Source: Ichthyophis bannanicus
Taxonomy: Eukaryota > Chordata > Amphibia > Gymnophiona > Ichthyophiidae
DNA: 64,000 nt
Assembly (NCBI GenBank): GCA_033557465.1
Contig: CM066035.1
Coordinates: 920,338,235 to 920,402,234, forward strand
Direction: 5' to 3'
In this document: positions 19,360-30,050 of the stretch, piece after piece
Layout: the number at the start of each line of letters is the position of its first letter
How positions within the stretch are numbered: the stretch's first letter is position 1
The notes under the pieces: model-generated
Database searches by the model: none
What the model was told of the DNA's origin: nothing
Seen by the model: only the letters and a program-made list of their open reading frames with translations
Program-made: the position numbers and the translations under genes

Positions 19360-21189
19360 TCAAAAACCCTGAGGGGGTTGGGACTGCTGGGTTGCAGCAG
19401 CCCCTGCAGGTTTAGGCCTGGCCTGTTTAGGTTGCTGACGCTTAGTAGCTAAACGACCTGTAGAAGACTGTTGACCAGAAGTGGAAGGAAATCTGCCCTT
19501 TTTGTAAAAAGACTTTTTAAAAGATTTTTTCTTGGCCGGAGTGGAGGTAGACTTAGAAAGTCTATCCAGAGCAGCATTTTCTGCATCCATTTGAGTGGCT
19601 TTAATTTGCCACTCTTTGCCAAATAGATTTTCACCTGTACAGGGCAGATTTCCTAAACCATCCTGAACCCAGGGTTCTAGATCAGAAGCCTGGAGTCAAG
19701 CAATTCTACGAGCAGCTATAGCAATGCCTGAGGCTCTGCTGGCACCTTCAAAAGAATCAAAGGCTGCCCTGTTGGAAAACTTTGAAATGTCCTGAGTATG
19801 CTTAAGCCAAAGAAGGAACTCATCCCTTTTATCCTCTGGAATAAAAGGGAGAAAGTTGTGCAGCTTTTCTGCAACCTCCTTCAGAAACATACCCATATAA
19901 AGGCTATATGAATTGATTCTGGCAATAAGCATGCTAGCTTGGAAGAGTTTCCTACCAAAAGCATCCAAGGTCCTGCATTCTCTTCCTGGAGGAGTAGAAG
20001 AGTGTCTTTTGGTACTCTTTATCCTCTTCATAGCTGACTGCACCACAATGGAGTGGTGAGGAAGCTGAGTTTTTTTGAAATCCAGGAGGAGGGGGGACAC
20101 GGTACATATTGTCCAATCTAAGAGAATGAGGAGAAAGGGTGAGAGGAGTCTCCCACAATTCAATCAAATGTTCTTGAAGAATTTCATGAATTGGCAAGGT
20201 GACTGCCTCTCTGGGAACCTTAGAGTATCCCAAAATATCTAATTTTTTTGCTCTAGGTTCTTTTTCAGAGGTTACTGAAATAGAGAGTCCTTTAGCTACT
20301 TCTATTATGAAGTCTTGAAAGGACAAATCCTCTGGAGGAGACATTCTCCTTTTTGGAGAAGAGGGCTCCTCAGGAAGGGTGACAGATACTTCAGGGGACT
20401 CATCCGATGAATCAGAATCATCAGAAGAATCGAAGTATCGTCTGCTCGATTCCAAAGATCGATAGGCGTATCAATCGGTACCGATATCGGGTGTTCCTGG
20501 TACCGGATCGGTACCAAGAAAGAGCCCAGGACAGGGAGCCGGAATCGGTATCCTGGCCGATGTCGATGCAGCCGGTACCGGTATCGAAGTTGGTACCGGT
20601 ACTGACAACGGAGCTTGTTGCGGTACCGTCGGCGTCGCAGCCTTAATGAAAGCCAATATAGCCTGCTGCATGGATTGCACAGTGTGATCCATGGACGCCA
20701 CGACTGCCTGGATGTCGGTAATGGGAGATTGTGCCGGTACCCCAGAGCAGTCTAACAGGTGATCGGTCGAGGCCGTGCCATCGATGTCAACCTGTAACCC
20801 ATAGGAGGAGCTTTGGAAGCCGCAGCTTCCCGCCGGGGTTGTTTGGCTGGGGCAGGATCCTCGAGGGCAAGCCCGGAGGCATCTCGATGCTTAGAGGGAG
20901 ATTTGCCCTTCGAGGACCTACTAAAAGTATGTTTGGTTACCTGAGACCCATCAGGAGAGGAAGACCTGGAAGATGTCGATGCCACCGCCGGTGCATCCGT
21001 GGGAAACAGCACATGGAGCTTGGCTGCCCGGTTCTGTAACCCTCGTTTAGACATTAGAGAACAGGACTGGCAATCCGGGATGGAGTGTTCAGGCGCCAAA
21101 CATTTCAGACACCATTCATGGGTATCTGTGACAGAAATTGTACCGCTACACTTAGTGCATTTTTTGAACCCGGAGACTGGTTTTTCCAT
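19360..21189 (-). pseudogene. DIRS family A gag, broken
   Basis: It starts at an ATG at 21189 (MEKPVSGFKKCTKC). The zinc-binding-like head includes WCLKCLAPEHSIPDC. A degenerate P/V/T-rich repeat region (20470-20700), dense in GGTACC, is followed by LSFQDFIIEVAKGLSIS, the helical domain (SLYMGMFLKEVAEKL, ARRIA) and a basic tail ending QPPQGF. The frame shifts near 20740 and back near 20080. A TGA at 19696-19698 replaces the Trp codon of RIAWLQ, and the same change is present in the copy at 45090-53161. The C-terminal part is the domain type co-opted in mammalian LAP2-alpha. Confidence 0.9.
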
Positions 21190-21390
21190 AAGGGAAAAAT
21201 TTCTTGTGGGCCTGGAGGCCTAAGAAGAAAATACACCAAGTGAGGAAAAAAGATAGTTTTTTTTTTTTTAAAGAAAAGAAAAGAAAAGACCGGCGGTACC
21301 GGTCCAGTGTCGGGGAAGGCAGACACGCGACCAAAGAAATAAATTAAAATAAAGAACTTCTTCAGCGGTGACAGGAACACGACCTGCTGG

Positions 21391-21568
21391 CTCCGCGGAA
21401 AAGAAGAACTGAGGAGAGTTGGTCATGAAAGGCGGGAAGGCAGCGCGCATGCGCTGTGGAATGCCCCAAAAGCTTTCATCCTGGGAAGCTGGGGAGCATT
21501 CCCGCGCAGGCTCCGTCGGTACCGACGTACCCATATGTGAGGACTCATTCCTGCTTGTTCCTGGAGAT
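21391..21568 (-). repeat. Family A right terminal repeat
   Basis: Inverted partner of 15955-16108. It shares GGAAGCTGGGGAGCATTCCC, the palindrome CGTCGGTACCGACG and ACCCATATGTGAGGACT, and ends TTGTTCCTGGAGAT. Its outermost 14 bases match the right half of the ICR. Confidence 0.9.
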
Positions 21569-22094
21569 GAAGTGTTGCAAGTCAGCTTATAAGGAATTCA
21601 GCTAATGCTGCTTACAAGAAGAGCCTTTTAAAAAAACACACACGAGAAACTGCTGTTTCTTATGAATAATCTACCTGCTTTTTCAAAGCAAACTGCTAAA
21701 TTTTGCAAAACAGAAGCTGGCTTCATTTACTAAAAACAGTTAATTCCTTTTTGCCAGTGGCTTACTAACTTCGCCCAAGAAATCCACTAATGTCCTTCCC
21801 ATGAGCTCTTTGTTCGTGAAGTTCTGTGAGGGAGCAAAGAGTCACAGTAACTTTCACCACCAAAATCAAAGCAAAAATGTGGGCCAGCAGTCCTTACTGC
21901 CTCATACCACTGACCTGCTGAGCTTAAGTCAAGAGGTGGGAAAGGCCTGAGTTCTGATGGGGCAGGAGATCTGGACACATGCAGGCAAGGCAAGCACATA
22001 ACCTTTGGTGCAAACTGACACGATATGGACCCTTCCGTTTACACTGTGTTTTTTAGGGAAAATAAAATTAGCATAGGCAGGGGTATCTTCTTAC
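21569..22094. other. Single-copy-looking spacer
   Basis: No repeat terminus is recognised. If the exon at 22095-22171 is real, this is the start of its downstream intron on the minus strand. The donor GTAAGA reads from 22094 downward. Confidence 0.45.
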
Positions 22095-22171
22095 TTTAAC
22101 AAGCGTATAGCATGGCTGAAACCATCGCCTTCCACCTGGACTCCTTGGTGTGGAATCTCCATGTTAGACAG
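22095..22171 (-). CDS. Candidate internal exon of a host gene
   Basis: On the minus strand, a pyrimidine-rich tract (TTTTACTTTTATCGTTTGTAG) ends in AG just before 22171. A 77-bp segment with one open frame follows and is closed by GTAAGA. The peptide reads LSNMEIPHQGVQVEG then DGFSHAIRLL, with two bases left for a split codon. The other two frames contain stops, and the open frame has an in-frame TAG within the acceptor. The composition (mixed polar and hydrophobic, not low complexity) differs from the repeats around it. I do not recognise the gene. No neighbouring exon is visible, as expected if introns are large and full of repeats. Confidence 0.5.
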
Positions 22172-23016
22172 CTACAAACGATAAAAGTAAAACATCACTT
22201 GTACACACAGACTTCAATTATAAAGGAAACCTCACTCAAGAATTATATTGCAAATAAACTGTAATTCTACCAAGTGAAACTATAACAGTCTGTTCTCCCT
22301 GGTGGAGAGCACTGAGCTTCCTACTCTCCAAGCTACTTAATTTCTGCCAAGTCCACAATGCAACTTTAAATGGACAGTACTATAGATTACATTTCTACTC
22401 TGAGTGTTCTTCTGCAGTTGGAAATTATACCCAATTACTTGAATTTTCTAAAGTAAGCAAGTGCAAGCCCCCCCCCCAAGAACACCTCTGCTCAGTCCAG
22501 ATAAACTAATGTGCATACAAGCTGCACACACCTAAGTTTATCCAATTCTCAGGTAGATAATTCTACAAAATCCCGCTTCTACAGATAAAGCACTCTCTTA
22601 CCCATAGAAATGTTAATGCAATTTACTTTATGTTTCTTAAGCAGCTCTCATTCTCCTTTAATGGCTCAGACAAGGTCTACCTCCTCTGTAGCTTAAGTGT
22701 GTATCCTGGAGGGGTGATTGTTTTTTTAAGTTAGTACCTAATTTTATCATGAGATTACTAGCACATCCACCCCCTTCTCTCCCTGCTCTATCCTGACCTA
22801 TCGGCAAAGCAGGTTTCCTACCTAGAGCACCTGTCCTGTCCTCTGCCATTCCTTCCACCTACTACCCAGTTTCTACAGATCAATCTCTATACCAACCATG
22901 TTTCCTCAGGGTTTCGGGCATTGCCACATTCTCGCACACTCTTTTATTTCTTTCCCCACTATCTATTCCTGCATTTATTAAAATGCATTCTTTTGTGACC
23001 ACCTGCAGATGAAGAA
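22172..23016. other. Spacer, probably intron
   Basis: No repeat terminus or coding motif is recognised. It includes a C run (22470-22478) and, on the minus strand next to the exon, a pyrimidine-rich tract. It ends at the left terminus of family C DIRS. Confidence 0.45.
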
Positions 23017-23180
23017 AGGTGACATTTTACTTACCAGTTAATGTCCTTTCCTTGAGTCCTGCTAGACCAATCCAGACAAGTGGGTTGTGTTCCCCTAACA
23101 ACAAATTGGTGGAGACAAAGAACCAATGAAAAGCCTAGGTTTCAATGACATCACTCCCATGCCTATATTTGCCACAGCCA
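23017..23180 (-). repeat. Family C left terminal repeat
   Basis: The outermost AAGGTGACATTTTACTTACC is followed by GTCCTGCTAGACCAATCCAG, GGAGACAAAGAACCAATGAA and AATGACATCACTCCCATGCC, repeated inverted at 32150-32309. Confidence 0.85.
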
Positions 23181-23404
23181 CCAGAGGTCCCCTTCAGTAT
23201 TCATCCCAAAGCATAGGGGAGAAACATGGCAAGCCCCACACAACCTCAACCATCGGCAACAATGAGTAATCAACAGTAGAGCACTATGTACAGGAAAGCA
23301 TAAACATAAGGCTGTCAATAGGCACAGCCAGGTATAAAAATCATAGTGGAACCAAGTGTACCGCAGCAGAAGAACAGAGCAATACCGTTCCAGGGGTGGG
23401 CCCT

Positions 23405-23500
23405 GGACTAGTCTAGCAGGACTCAAGGAAAGGACATTAACTGGTAAGTAAAATGTCACCTTCCATATCGTTCTGCTAGATCAGTCCAGATAAGTGGGAT
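23405..23500 (-). repeat. Family C ICR
   Basis: It joins the reverse complement of the left end (AGCAGGACTCAAGGAAAGGA ... GTAAGTAAAATGTCACCTT) to the reverse complement of the right end (CCATATCGTTCTGCTAGATC, AGTCCAGATAAGTGGG). Confidence 0.85.
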
Positions 23501-23599
23501 GTACCAAAGCTACAATCCCACTAGGCGGGAAGAAGACACAGCAGCTCGCAAAATTCTTGGGTCAAACATGTCTACCCTAACATGGACATCCAAGCAGTA

Positions 23600-24630
23600 A
23601 TATTTGACAGAAGTGGAAAGTGATGCTTACGTTGCTGCCTGACAAATATCTGCAGGTGTTACTGAGCTCCATTCCACCGAGGATGCCTGCGCTCGGGTAG
23701 AATAGGCATGCAAACCCTCTGGAACCAACTGGTTCTGTAACAGATACACCAAGGCAAAGGCCTCCTTAATCCAGTGCCCCAAAGTAGACTGAGCCACATG
23801 CCACCCTTGCATGGATCAGCAAACAGAACAAAAAAATGGTTGAACTTATGAAAGGAACGCCTAACCTCTAAATACCAGAGAAGCACCCTCCGTACATCCA
23901 CAAGGCGAAGATCCTTATCTTTCCCCTGACACTGCTCCTTAGAGGACAGGCAGACCACCTGGTTCACATGAAAAGGAGAAAGCATCTTGGGCAAGAAGGA
24001 AGGCACAGGCCGAATAGAAATTGTCTCCTTTGAAAAGGACAGATAAGAATCTTGGCAAGACAAAGCCTGCAGCTCAGAAATCCACCTTGCGGAATAAATC
24101 GCAACTAAGACGACCATCTTGAGCATCAAATCCTTCAAAGTAGTACGCTTCAAATGCTCAAAGGGTGCTGACATCAGGACCATGAGCACCAGACACAGAT
24201 CCCAAGAAGGGACCACAGATCGAAGAGAAGGATGCAGACACCGAACCCCCTGGAGAAAGCGCGAGACGTACAGGTGCAAGGCTAGAGAGACTTACGAGCC
24301 TCTGGACCTCAGAAACAGGCCAAAGCTGCCACCTAAACCTTCAGAGAGCTAAGGAAAATGTCCTTCTCCAGTCCATCCTATAGACAGGCCAGCAGAGATA
24401 GCACCTTGGCCACCTCAGGAGCCAACTGCTGAGCACCACACCATTGCTCACAGAGACACCAGGATCTGCACACATATGCTAGCTTGGTAAACCTCCTCCG
24501 GGCTCCGTGCAGAATGAAGACTACTACTGGAGAGTAACCCTTACACACTAGCCATCTCCTTTCAAGTGCCAAGCCATAAGCGAGAAGGGAACCGGGTCCT
24601 CCAGTACTATCGGTCCTTGCCACAATAGTC
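23600..24630 (-). pseudogene. DIRS family C tyrosine recombinase, broken
   Basis: Minus-strand fragments in order are LAYGLALERRWLVCKGYSP and KLAYVCRSWCLCEQWCG (N-terminal part), then SARWISELQALSCQD with the first catalytic Arg. FHVNQVVCLSS and LRLVDVRRVLLWYLEV follow, then HAYSTRAQ and DICQAAT. In HAYSTRAQ the residue aligned with the catalytic His of family B (AHSTRAQ) is Tyr, a CAT to TAT change. Frameshifts occur near 23800 and 24300-24380. It is non-functional. Confidence 0.82.
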
Positions 24631-24659
24631 TTGAGATGGAGGTAACAGAAGAGAAGGTG

Positions 24660-25370
24660 CCTGTAGGAGCTGCATCAGGTCTGCAAACAACGTTCTCCTC
24701 GGTCAATCTGATGGCACCAGAACAATCCTGCCTGGGTGGCATTCTATATGCCCAATCATACGCCCTACCAGGGGCCCTGGAGAAAACATGAACAGCAGGT
24801 GCTGATTTGGCCAAGGCTGGGTCAGGGTGTCGATAGCCTTGGAACTTGCCTCCGTGTGGTGACTCAAGAAGTGGCAAACTTTGGCAATGGAGCAGATCGC
24901 CATCAGATCCATTTCAGGGCAACCCCACCAGCGCAGAATCAACTGAAAAGCCTCCTGATTGAACTCTAATTCTCATTCTCCAGGATCCAGAGTGACAGTT
25001 GAAGTTCGCTTCCACACTGTCAACCCCCACAAGATGCTGAGCTGACAAGGCTAGAAAGTTCTTCTCCACCCAGGTAAACAGGAGAGCCATCTCCAGAGTT
25101 ACCTCGGCACTTCTTGTGCCGACTTGCTGAATGACAAAAGCCACCACTGTGGCATTGTCAAAAAACACTCAAACTGCCCAGCATACGACCAGGGTCCCGA
25201 AATGCAGAAGAGCCAACCTGATGGCCTTCACCTTGAGATGGTTGATGGACCATATCGCTTCCCTGAGGTTCCAACAGCTCTAGGCGATACAGTCTGGGCA
25301 ATGGGCTCCCCAGCCTGAAAGACTGGCATCTGTCATCAGTAGGATCCAGGAGAAATCGTCCAGTATCACA
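24660..25370 (-). pseudogene. DIRS family C RNase H part
   Basis: The minus strand shows the RNase H acidic start (LTDASLSGWGAH near 25300-25340), FDNATVVAFVIQQVGTRS (compare SDNMTAVAYVNRKGG) and the QHLVGVDSVEANF block near 25020. A WWGCPEMDLMA block and PWPNQHLLFMFSPGPL follow. It is separated from its RT by the L2. Confidence 0.8.
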
Positions 25371-25372
25371 CC

Positions 25373-28300
25373 CTTATTTTTATTTATTTATTTGGCTGGA
25401 TTTTTATCCCGCTTTTCATGGGGGCAAGGCGATGTAGATTTCAACAACATTTTTACAGAGAACAAGGAGAACTTATATACATATACAAATTGAACAAATG
25501 CAATACAACTTATCACATGTAACAAAGGAACTTATTTACATTGGGGTATGAGGTTTGTCTAAAAGTTATATATATTAACAGATTATTTGCTTTCTGCTGG
25601 GAGATAGAGGAGGGGAGGAAGGAGAAGGGAGAGGGATGGGGAATGGGGGGAGGAGTTATATGATGGAGCCATAGTGTTCATTAAATAGGTAGGTTTTGAG
25701 GAGCTTTCAGAATGTGGGGAGTTTGTTTGTAGCTCGGAGATATCCTGGTAGAGAGTTCTAGATTGTTGGAACTACTGTGGTATATTTAGGATGTTTATTG
25801 TGTTTTGTTTTCTTTTGCTTGTGTTGGAGGAGTTTAGTAGAGATTGGAGGTAGTGTGATGATTGGTTGTTGATAATTTTGAAGGTTAGGAGTAGGATTTT
25901 ATAGCGTATTTGGCTGAATAAAGGGGGCCAGTGGAGTTGATTTAGAATGTGTGTAATATGATCATACTTTGTCACTCTTTGGACTATACATGCGGCAGTG
26001 TGTAGTGCTGTTTGGAAGGGAAGCAATGTGGCTTTAAGTAATCCTTGATAAATGGACTTGCAATAGTCAAAGTACGGTGTTATGATAGCTTGAAAGGCAG
26101 TACGGAAGTTGGATGGATCTGGTAGGGAGCGGAGATGTCAGAGTGTTCAGATTTTGTGGTATATTAGTTTTGTTGCAGCATTTGTGTGTGGTTTTAGGGT
26201 GAGTTGCTAATCACTAGTAATGCCCATTTGTTTTACTTCCACGCTTGTATTGTTTAACACTATTGAGGATGGTACATTGAACCTGGAATCTTTGGTTAGG
26301 AATAGTATTTTGGTTTTCCTGCAATTGATTAGAAGGAAGTTGTTAGACAACCAATGTGGTATGTCTGAGAAGCAGTTTGTTATTCCGTCTTCTGGTTTGT
26401 TGGTATCAAATGATGCATAGATCATTAGATCATTATATTATGTGATTGGATAATTGAACATAATGGTTGAAGGTAAATATTGAAGAGGCGAGCTGACAGT
26501 GAGGAGCCTTGGATTTGTGAAAAGGGGAGGGATGAATTGCAACAACTGATGTTGACTTGTTGTTGGTCAGAGAGGTATGAGTGGAACCATGTCAGAACAT
26601 TTCTTTGGATACCGATGGAATAGAGGCTCTGCAGGAGGAATGTTGTGATTGATGGTATCAAAAGCTGGTGAGATATCCAGAAATATTAGAATGAATCCTT
26701 GGTGTGGTCTCTGTGTTCCTTTGATCAGTGTATTTAAGAGTAATGTGAGGAGCGTTTTGACTCCATGGTGGGGTCTAAAGCTGTGCTGCTGTGGGTCCAG
26801 GGGTGCGTAGGTGTCAAGATAGTCCTGAAGTTGCTGTTGAAAGATTTTTTCAATTATCTTTATCATGAATAGAAGGCTTGCTATGGCCTATATGCTGTAG
26901 GATCATTGGTTTGTATTTTTTAAAGTGGGACTGATGGAGGAGGGATTTGAGTTGTTTGGGCATATAGCCCTGTTGTAGAGATAATTGGACTATTCTCATC
27001 AGACTTGGACTAAGTTCTTCTTTGGAGGTTTTGACCCAGTATACTGGGCATGGGTCAGATGGTGATGTAGTTGAGTTTAATGTGGTAATAGTATGTTCAA
27101 TGTCTCCTTTGTTGATGGGGTTAAAAGTGGACCAGGTGTTGTTGGTATTAGTGGTAGGAGGTATCAGTAGAGGTGGCGATTGCAGTGAGTTGAGTGTTTG
27201 GTAGTGGTTTGCAAGGTCCTATGGGTGAGGGGTGGCATCCTTGGATGAAGAGGGAGGGGGTTTAATTAGATTCCTTACTATCTCGAAGAGTTGTTTTGGT
27301 CAGTTGATTGATTTGTTTATGATTTTTGTATAGATAGATTTTTGCATTTGTCCGTTTCTGTTCAATATTCTGTTAATAGTAACATGTAGGTATTTCTGTC
27401 ATGTGTTAGTTTTGATTTTCTCCATTTACGCTCTGACTTTCGTAACTGACTCTTGAGGTGTCTGAGTTCAGATGAGTACTATTGTGTTTAAGATTTGTTG
27501 GCAGAACATTGGGTAGGTGGTTCTTCTGCTGCATTACCAATGACCTGGTTCCATTTTAGTACTAGAATGTCAATGTCGATGACTGTGTGTCCATCTGTGA
27601 AGGATTTTTTGTTAAAGAGTTTGAAATTTCTTGGAGTTGGATTTAGGTGGGTATGGCTATTTGTAATGGAGCATGCTAGTTGGAAATTTATTATTGAACG
27701 GTCCAACCATGGGACAGATAGAAGGACTGGAGGGAGGGAGAGTGCACTGTGCATTGGTAAGGAATTGATGAGATCCAATATATTACCTTTTCCATTGCAG
27801 ACATTGCACTGTGCATTGGTTTGGAGTTGGTGAAGATGAGATCCAATATGTTACCTTTTCCAATGCAGACATTGCATCTAAGAATGCAGCAGCTTGTTTG
27901 GCAGGAGTTGAGGAGAAGTTTAAGTCTCCAAGGAGTATGAGGTCCTTGTTTGGGCAGGAGTTCTCAACTAAGATTCCCAGAATATTTGATCCGCATCTGA
28001 TCTCTGGAAGAGGCGGTATAAAAGAAAGTACAAATAATCATAATTTGATAAATCATTAGATGTTTGTTATAGACATGTGGTCTATTCCATCTGTGGTGTC
28101 CACACTGAGTTTGTTGAAGATAAGATGGGATTTTGTTATTATGAGGACCCCTCCACCTCTTCTGTGTGGGCAGTGGAATATTGAGTAGTTGTGGGGCTTC
28201 AGCTGATTTAGAAGTATTGTGTCAGTTTCTGTGAGCCATGTTTTGGCAACAAAGAGGATATCTAAGTTGTTAGTTGTGATGAAGTCATTGATTATGTTTT

Positions 28301-29084
28301 TTTTTTTTATTGCAGACTGGGCGTGCATTGATGAGGGCGCATTTCAGGTTCTGTGTACTGGTGGACTTGTATGTTGTGGTGGTGATTGGTGATGGAGTCT
28401 TGGAATTTGTATGAGGTTGTGAATATTTCTTTGTCTCAATGGAAGATCTTTTTTGTAAGGGCCGTGAGGTAAGGATAGAGAGGGGAGTGAGTGAAGAAGA
28501 ATATTGCAGATGTGCAGCATTGTGCAAGGATTGTCAGAGCAGTGTAGATTGAGGCATAGATGGAAAGCATGTGTTGATGGGTTTTTTTTTGTTTTTTTGA
28601 AGGTGTTAGATTGTAGATTTTCTGTTTTATAGCAAAGAGCAGGTACCGTTTGGTGTGAAGTTGATGAGCTTGAGGTTCCTCAGATTTTAATGGCTCGTGG
28701 CAGAGTGGAATTCCAATTATCTTGCTTCCAATTTTGTTTTGAGAGGTATCTATTTGGGTTACTGGTTGTTTGGTGCGGCTGATTTCCATTGGCTATGCTT
28801 TGTCCTGTCTAGGATTATTTCCGGAAGTATCTTTGCCTAGTTCCATGCCAAAGGGCCCTCTGGCAAGGTCCTCAGGTGTGGATCTGCCAGGCAAGGTCAC
28901 GCCTTCTGGCGCTGTGGATTTAAAATGTCCTCTTTGGGCCCGATTAGCCTTAGCTGCAGGGAGTGGGAGGAGCTTACCTTCCACTCTCTGTGGCTAACGC
29001 TGATCGGGTCGGGCAGCTGGGGTCTGTTTTGTGCCTTCCAGCGCTGGGGATTTAAATGTCCTTTTCGGGCCCTTCCTCAGATGA
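25373..29084 (-). mobile_element. L2-like LINE, nearly full length, inside family C DIRS
   Basis: Minus-strand element. The 3' end is at 25373 (reverse of CCCCATGAAAAGCGGGATAA, AAATAAATAAA). Coding fragments from high to low coordinates are an endonuclease with LDILFVAKTWLTETDT and CPHRRGGGVLI (28056-28328), RT with FLDISPAFDTINHN and the PFSQIQGSSLSARLFN block (26425-26866), and a C-terminal part with HILNQLHWPPLFSQIRYKIL (25772-26026). The frame is heavily broken. The 5' region (28790-29084) has two similar ~132-bp units. It was inserted at the RT/RNase H junction of the family C DIRS. Confidence 0.85.
25760..28530 (-). pseudogene. L2 ORF2 (endonuclease-RT), broken
   Basis: A decayed polyprotein. 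The endonuclease N-terminus is near 28300-28527 (LKCALINARPVCNK), followed by the LTETD block. A poorly conserved linker (26870-28050) is full of stops. RT includes FILIFLDISPAFDTINHN; the YADD box region near 26420-26440 is not intact. The tail has HWPPLFSQIRYKIL, which aligns with HWLPLQFRIRYKIL of the L2 at 48534-50700. Confidence 0.78.
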
Positions 29085-30050
29085 CAGGGCTGCCGCCACC
29101 ATCATTGGGAGTGAGAGCCTGCACTTGAACTCCTGAGAACTTGGGGACCACAGAGTCCACAAGGACCGCTGGAGAAGCTGCATGTGAGAATGTGCCCATG
29201 GTACCATCTCTATGGTCATCATCATCAATCCAAGGAGCTGAAGATAATCCCAGACTCTGGGAGCTGCAGCACACAGAACAGCATCAGGCAATCCAACAGT
29301 CTTGACTTTCTCCTTTGGCAAGTAAAACTCTGCCCATTCGAGTGTTGAAACATGCTACCAGGAACTCCAGGGACTGGGAAGGCAACAGCTGGCTCTTTCC
29401 CAGATTGATCACCCAGCCAAGGCTTTCCAAAAAGGACACCACTCTTAAGGTCCAGAAAGGGCCGGAAAGAACCATCCCCTCTTTTTTTTTTTGGACACCA
29501 CGAATTAGATGGAATATTTGCCCTTGCCCCGCTCATCCGCAGGGACTTGCATCACCGCCTTTAGGTGCAGCAACTTGTCCAAGGTGGTCTGGCACAGCAG
29601 CACTTTTGATCACAAACCCACAAAGGGAGAGAACAAAAGCATCTGAAATCGGCTCTTTGAATTCCAGGACATAGCCAAAATGAAAGATATCTAGCACACA
29701 GCAATCCTTGGTATCCTGGACTCATTCCTGAAAAGGCAGAGCCTTCTTCCAACTGGAGAAACAAGGGAATGGGCCTCCAAACCTTCATTGCACAGCCTGG
29801 GAAGGGCTTCCTCTGGAGGGGACAGAGTCCCTGGGCCCATGTGCTACATGAAAGGACTGAAGGAGAGCCGAGTCCATAAGGGGAAGAAGGGCTCTCCAGG
29901 CCGGTAGTGATGGAATTCCCGAGACCCCCGGGAGTCTGACCCACGCTCCTGTGAGGAGCGGGCAGAGGCTGATGGAAAAGGAGCTCCTGCTCGCTACACA
30001 GGCCCCTTGGACCTGTCCTCCAGAACACAGAAGATTTTGTCTCACCTACT
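29085..30050 (-). pseudogene. DIRS family C RT, broken
   Basis: Minus-strand pieces include VSFLESLGWVINLGKSQLLP followed by SQSLEFLVACFNTRMG (connection), VWDYLQLLGLMMMTIEMVPW (conserved helix), and SNSWCPKKKRGDGSFRPFLD (equivalent of IPKKTGGFRPILD). The segment with the YLDD box appears deleted: FRPFLDLK runs directly into SGVLFGKPWLG near 29450. It ends at 29085, where the L2 begins. Confidence 0.75.

Larger units (their letters stand above)
15916..21568 (-). mobile_element. DIRS-like retrotransposon, family A, complete uninterrupted copy
   Basis: A 5.65-kb element with no internal insertion. In + coordinates: left terminus (AGCACAGTTACTTACC), left repeat, ICR (16189-16285), YR, RNase H, RT, gag, right repeat, right terminus (TTCCTGGAGAT). 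It is the best reference for the family A copies in this window. Gag has two frameshifts and one TGA. The RT-RNase H-YR region has one TAG and, unusually, a 4-bp insertion that puts RT-RNase H and YR in one frame. No target duplication flanks it. Confidence 0.93.

Noticed and set aside
15916..21568. Endogenous retrovirus or LTR retrotransposon
   Set aside because: There are inverted, non-identical ends, an ICR and a tyrosine recombinase, and no direct LTRs, protease or DDE integrase.
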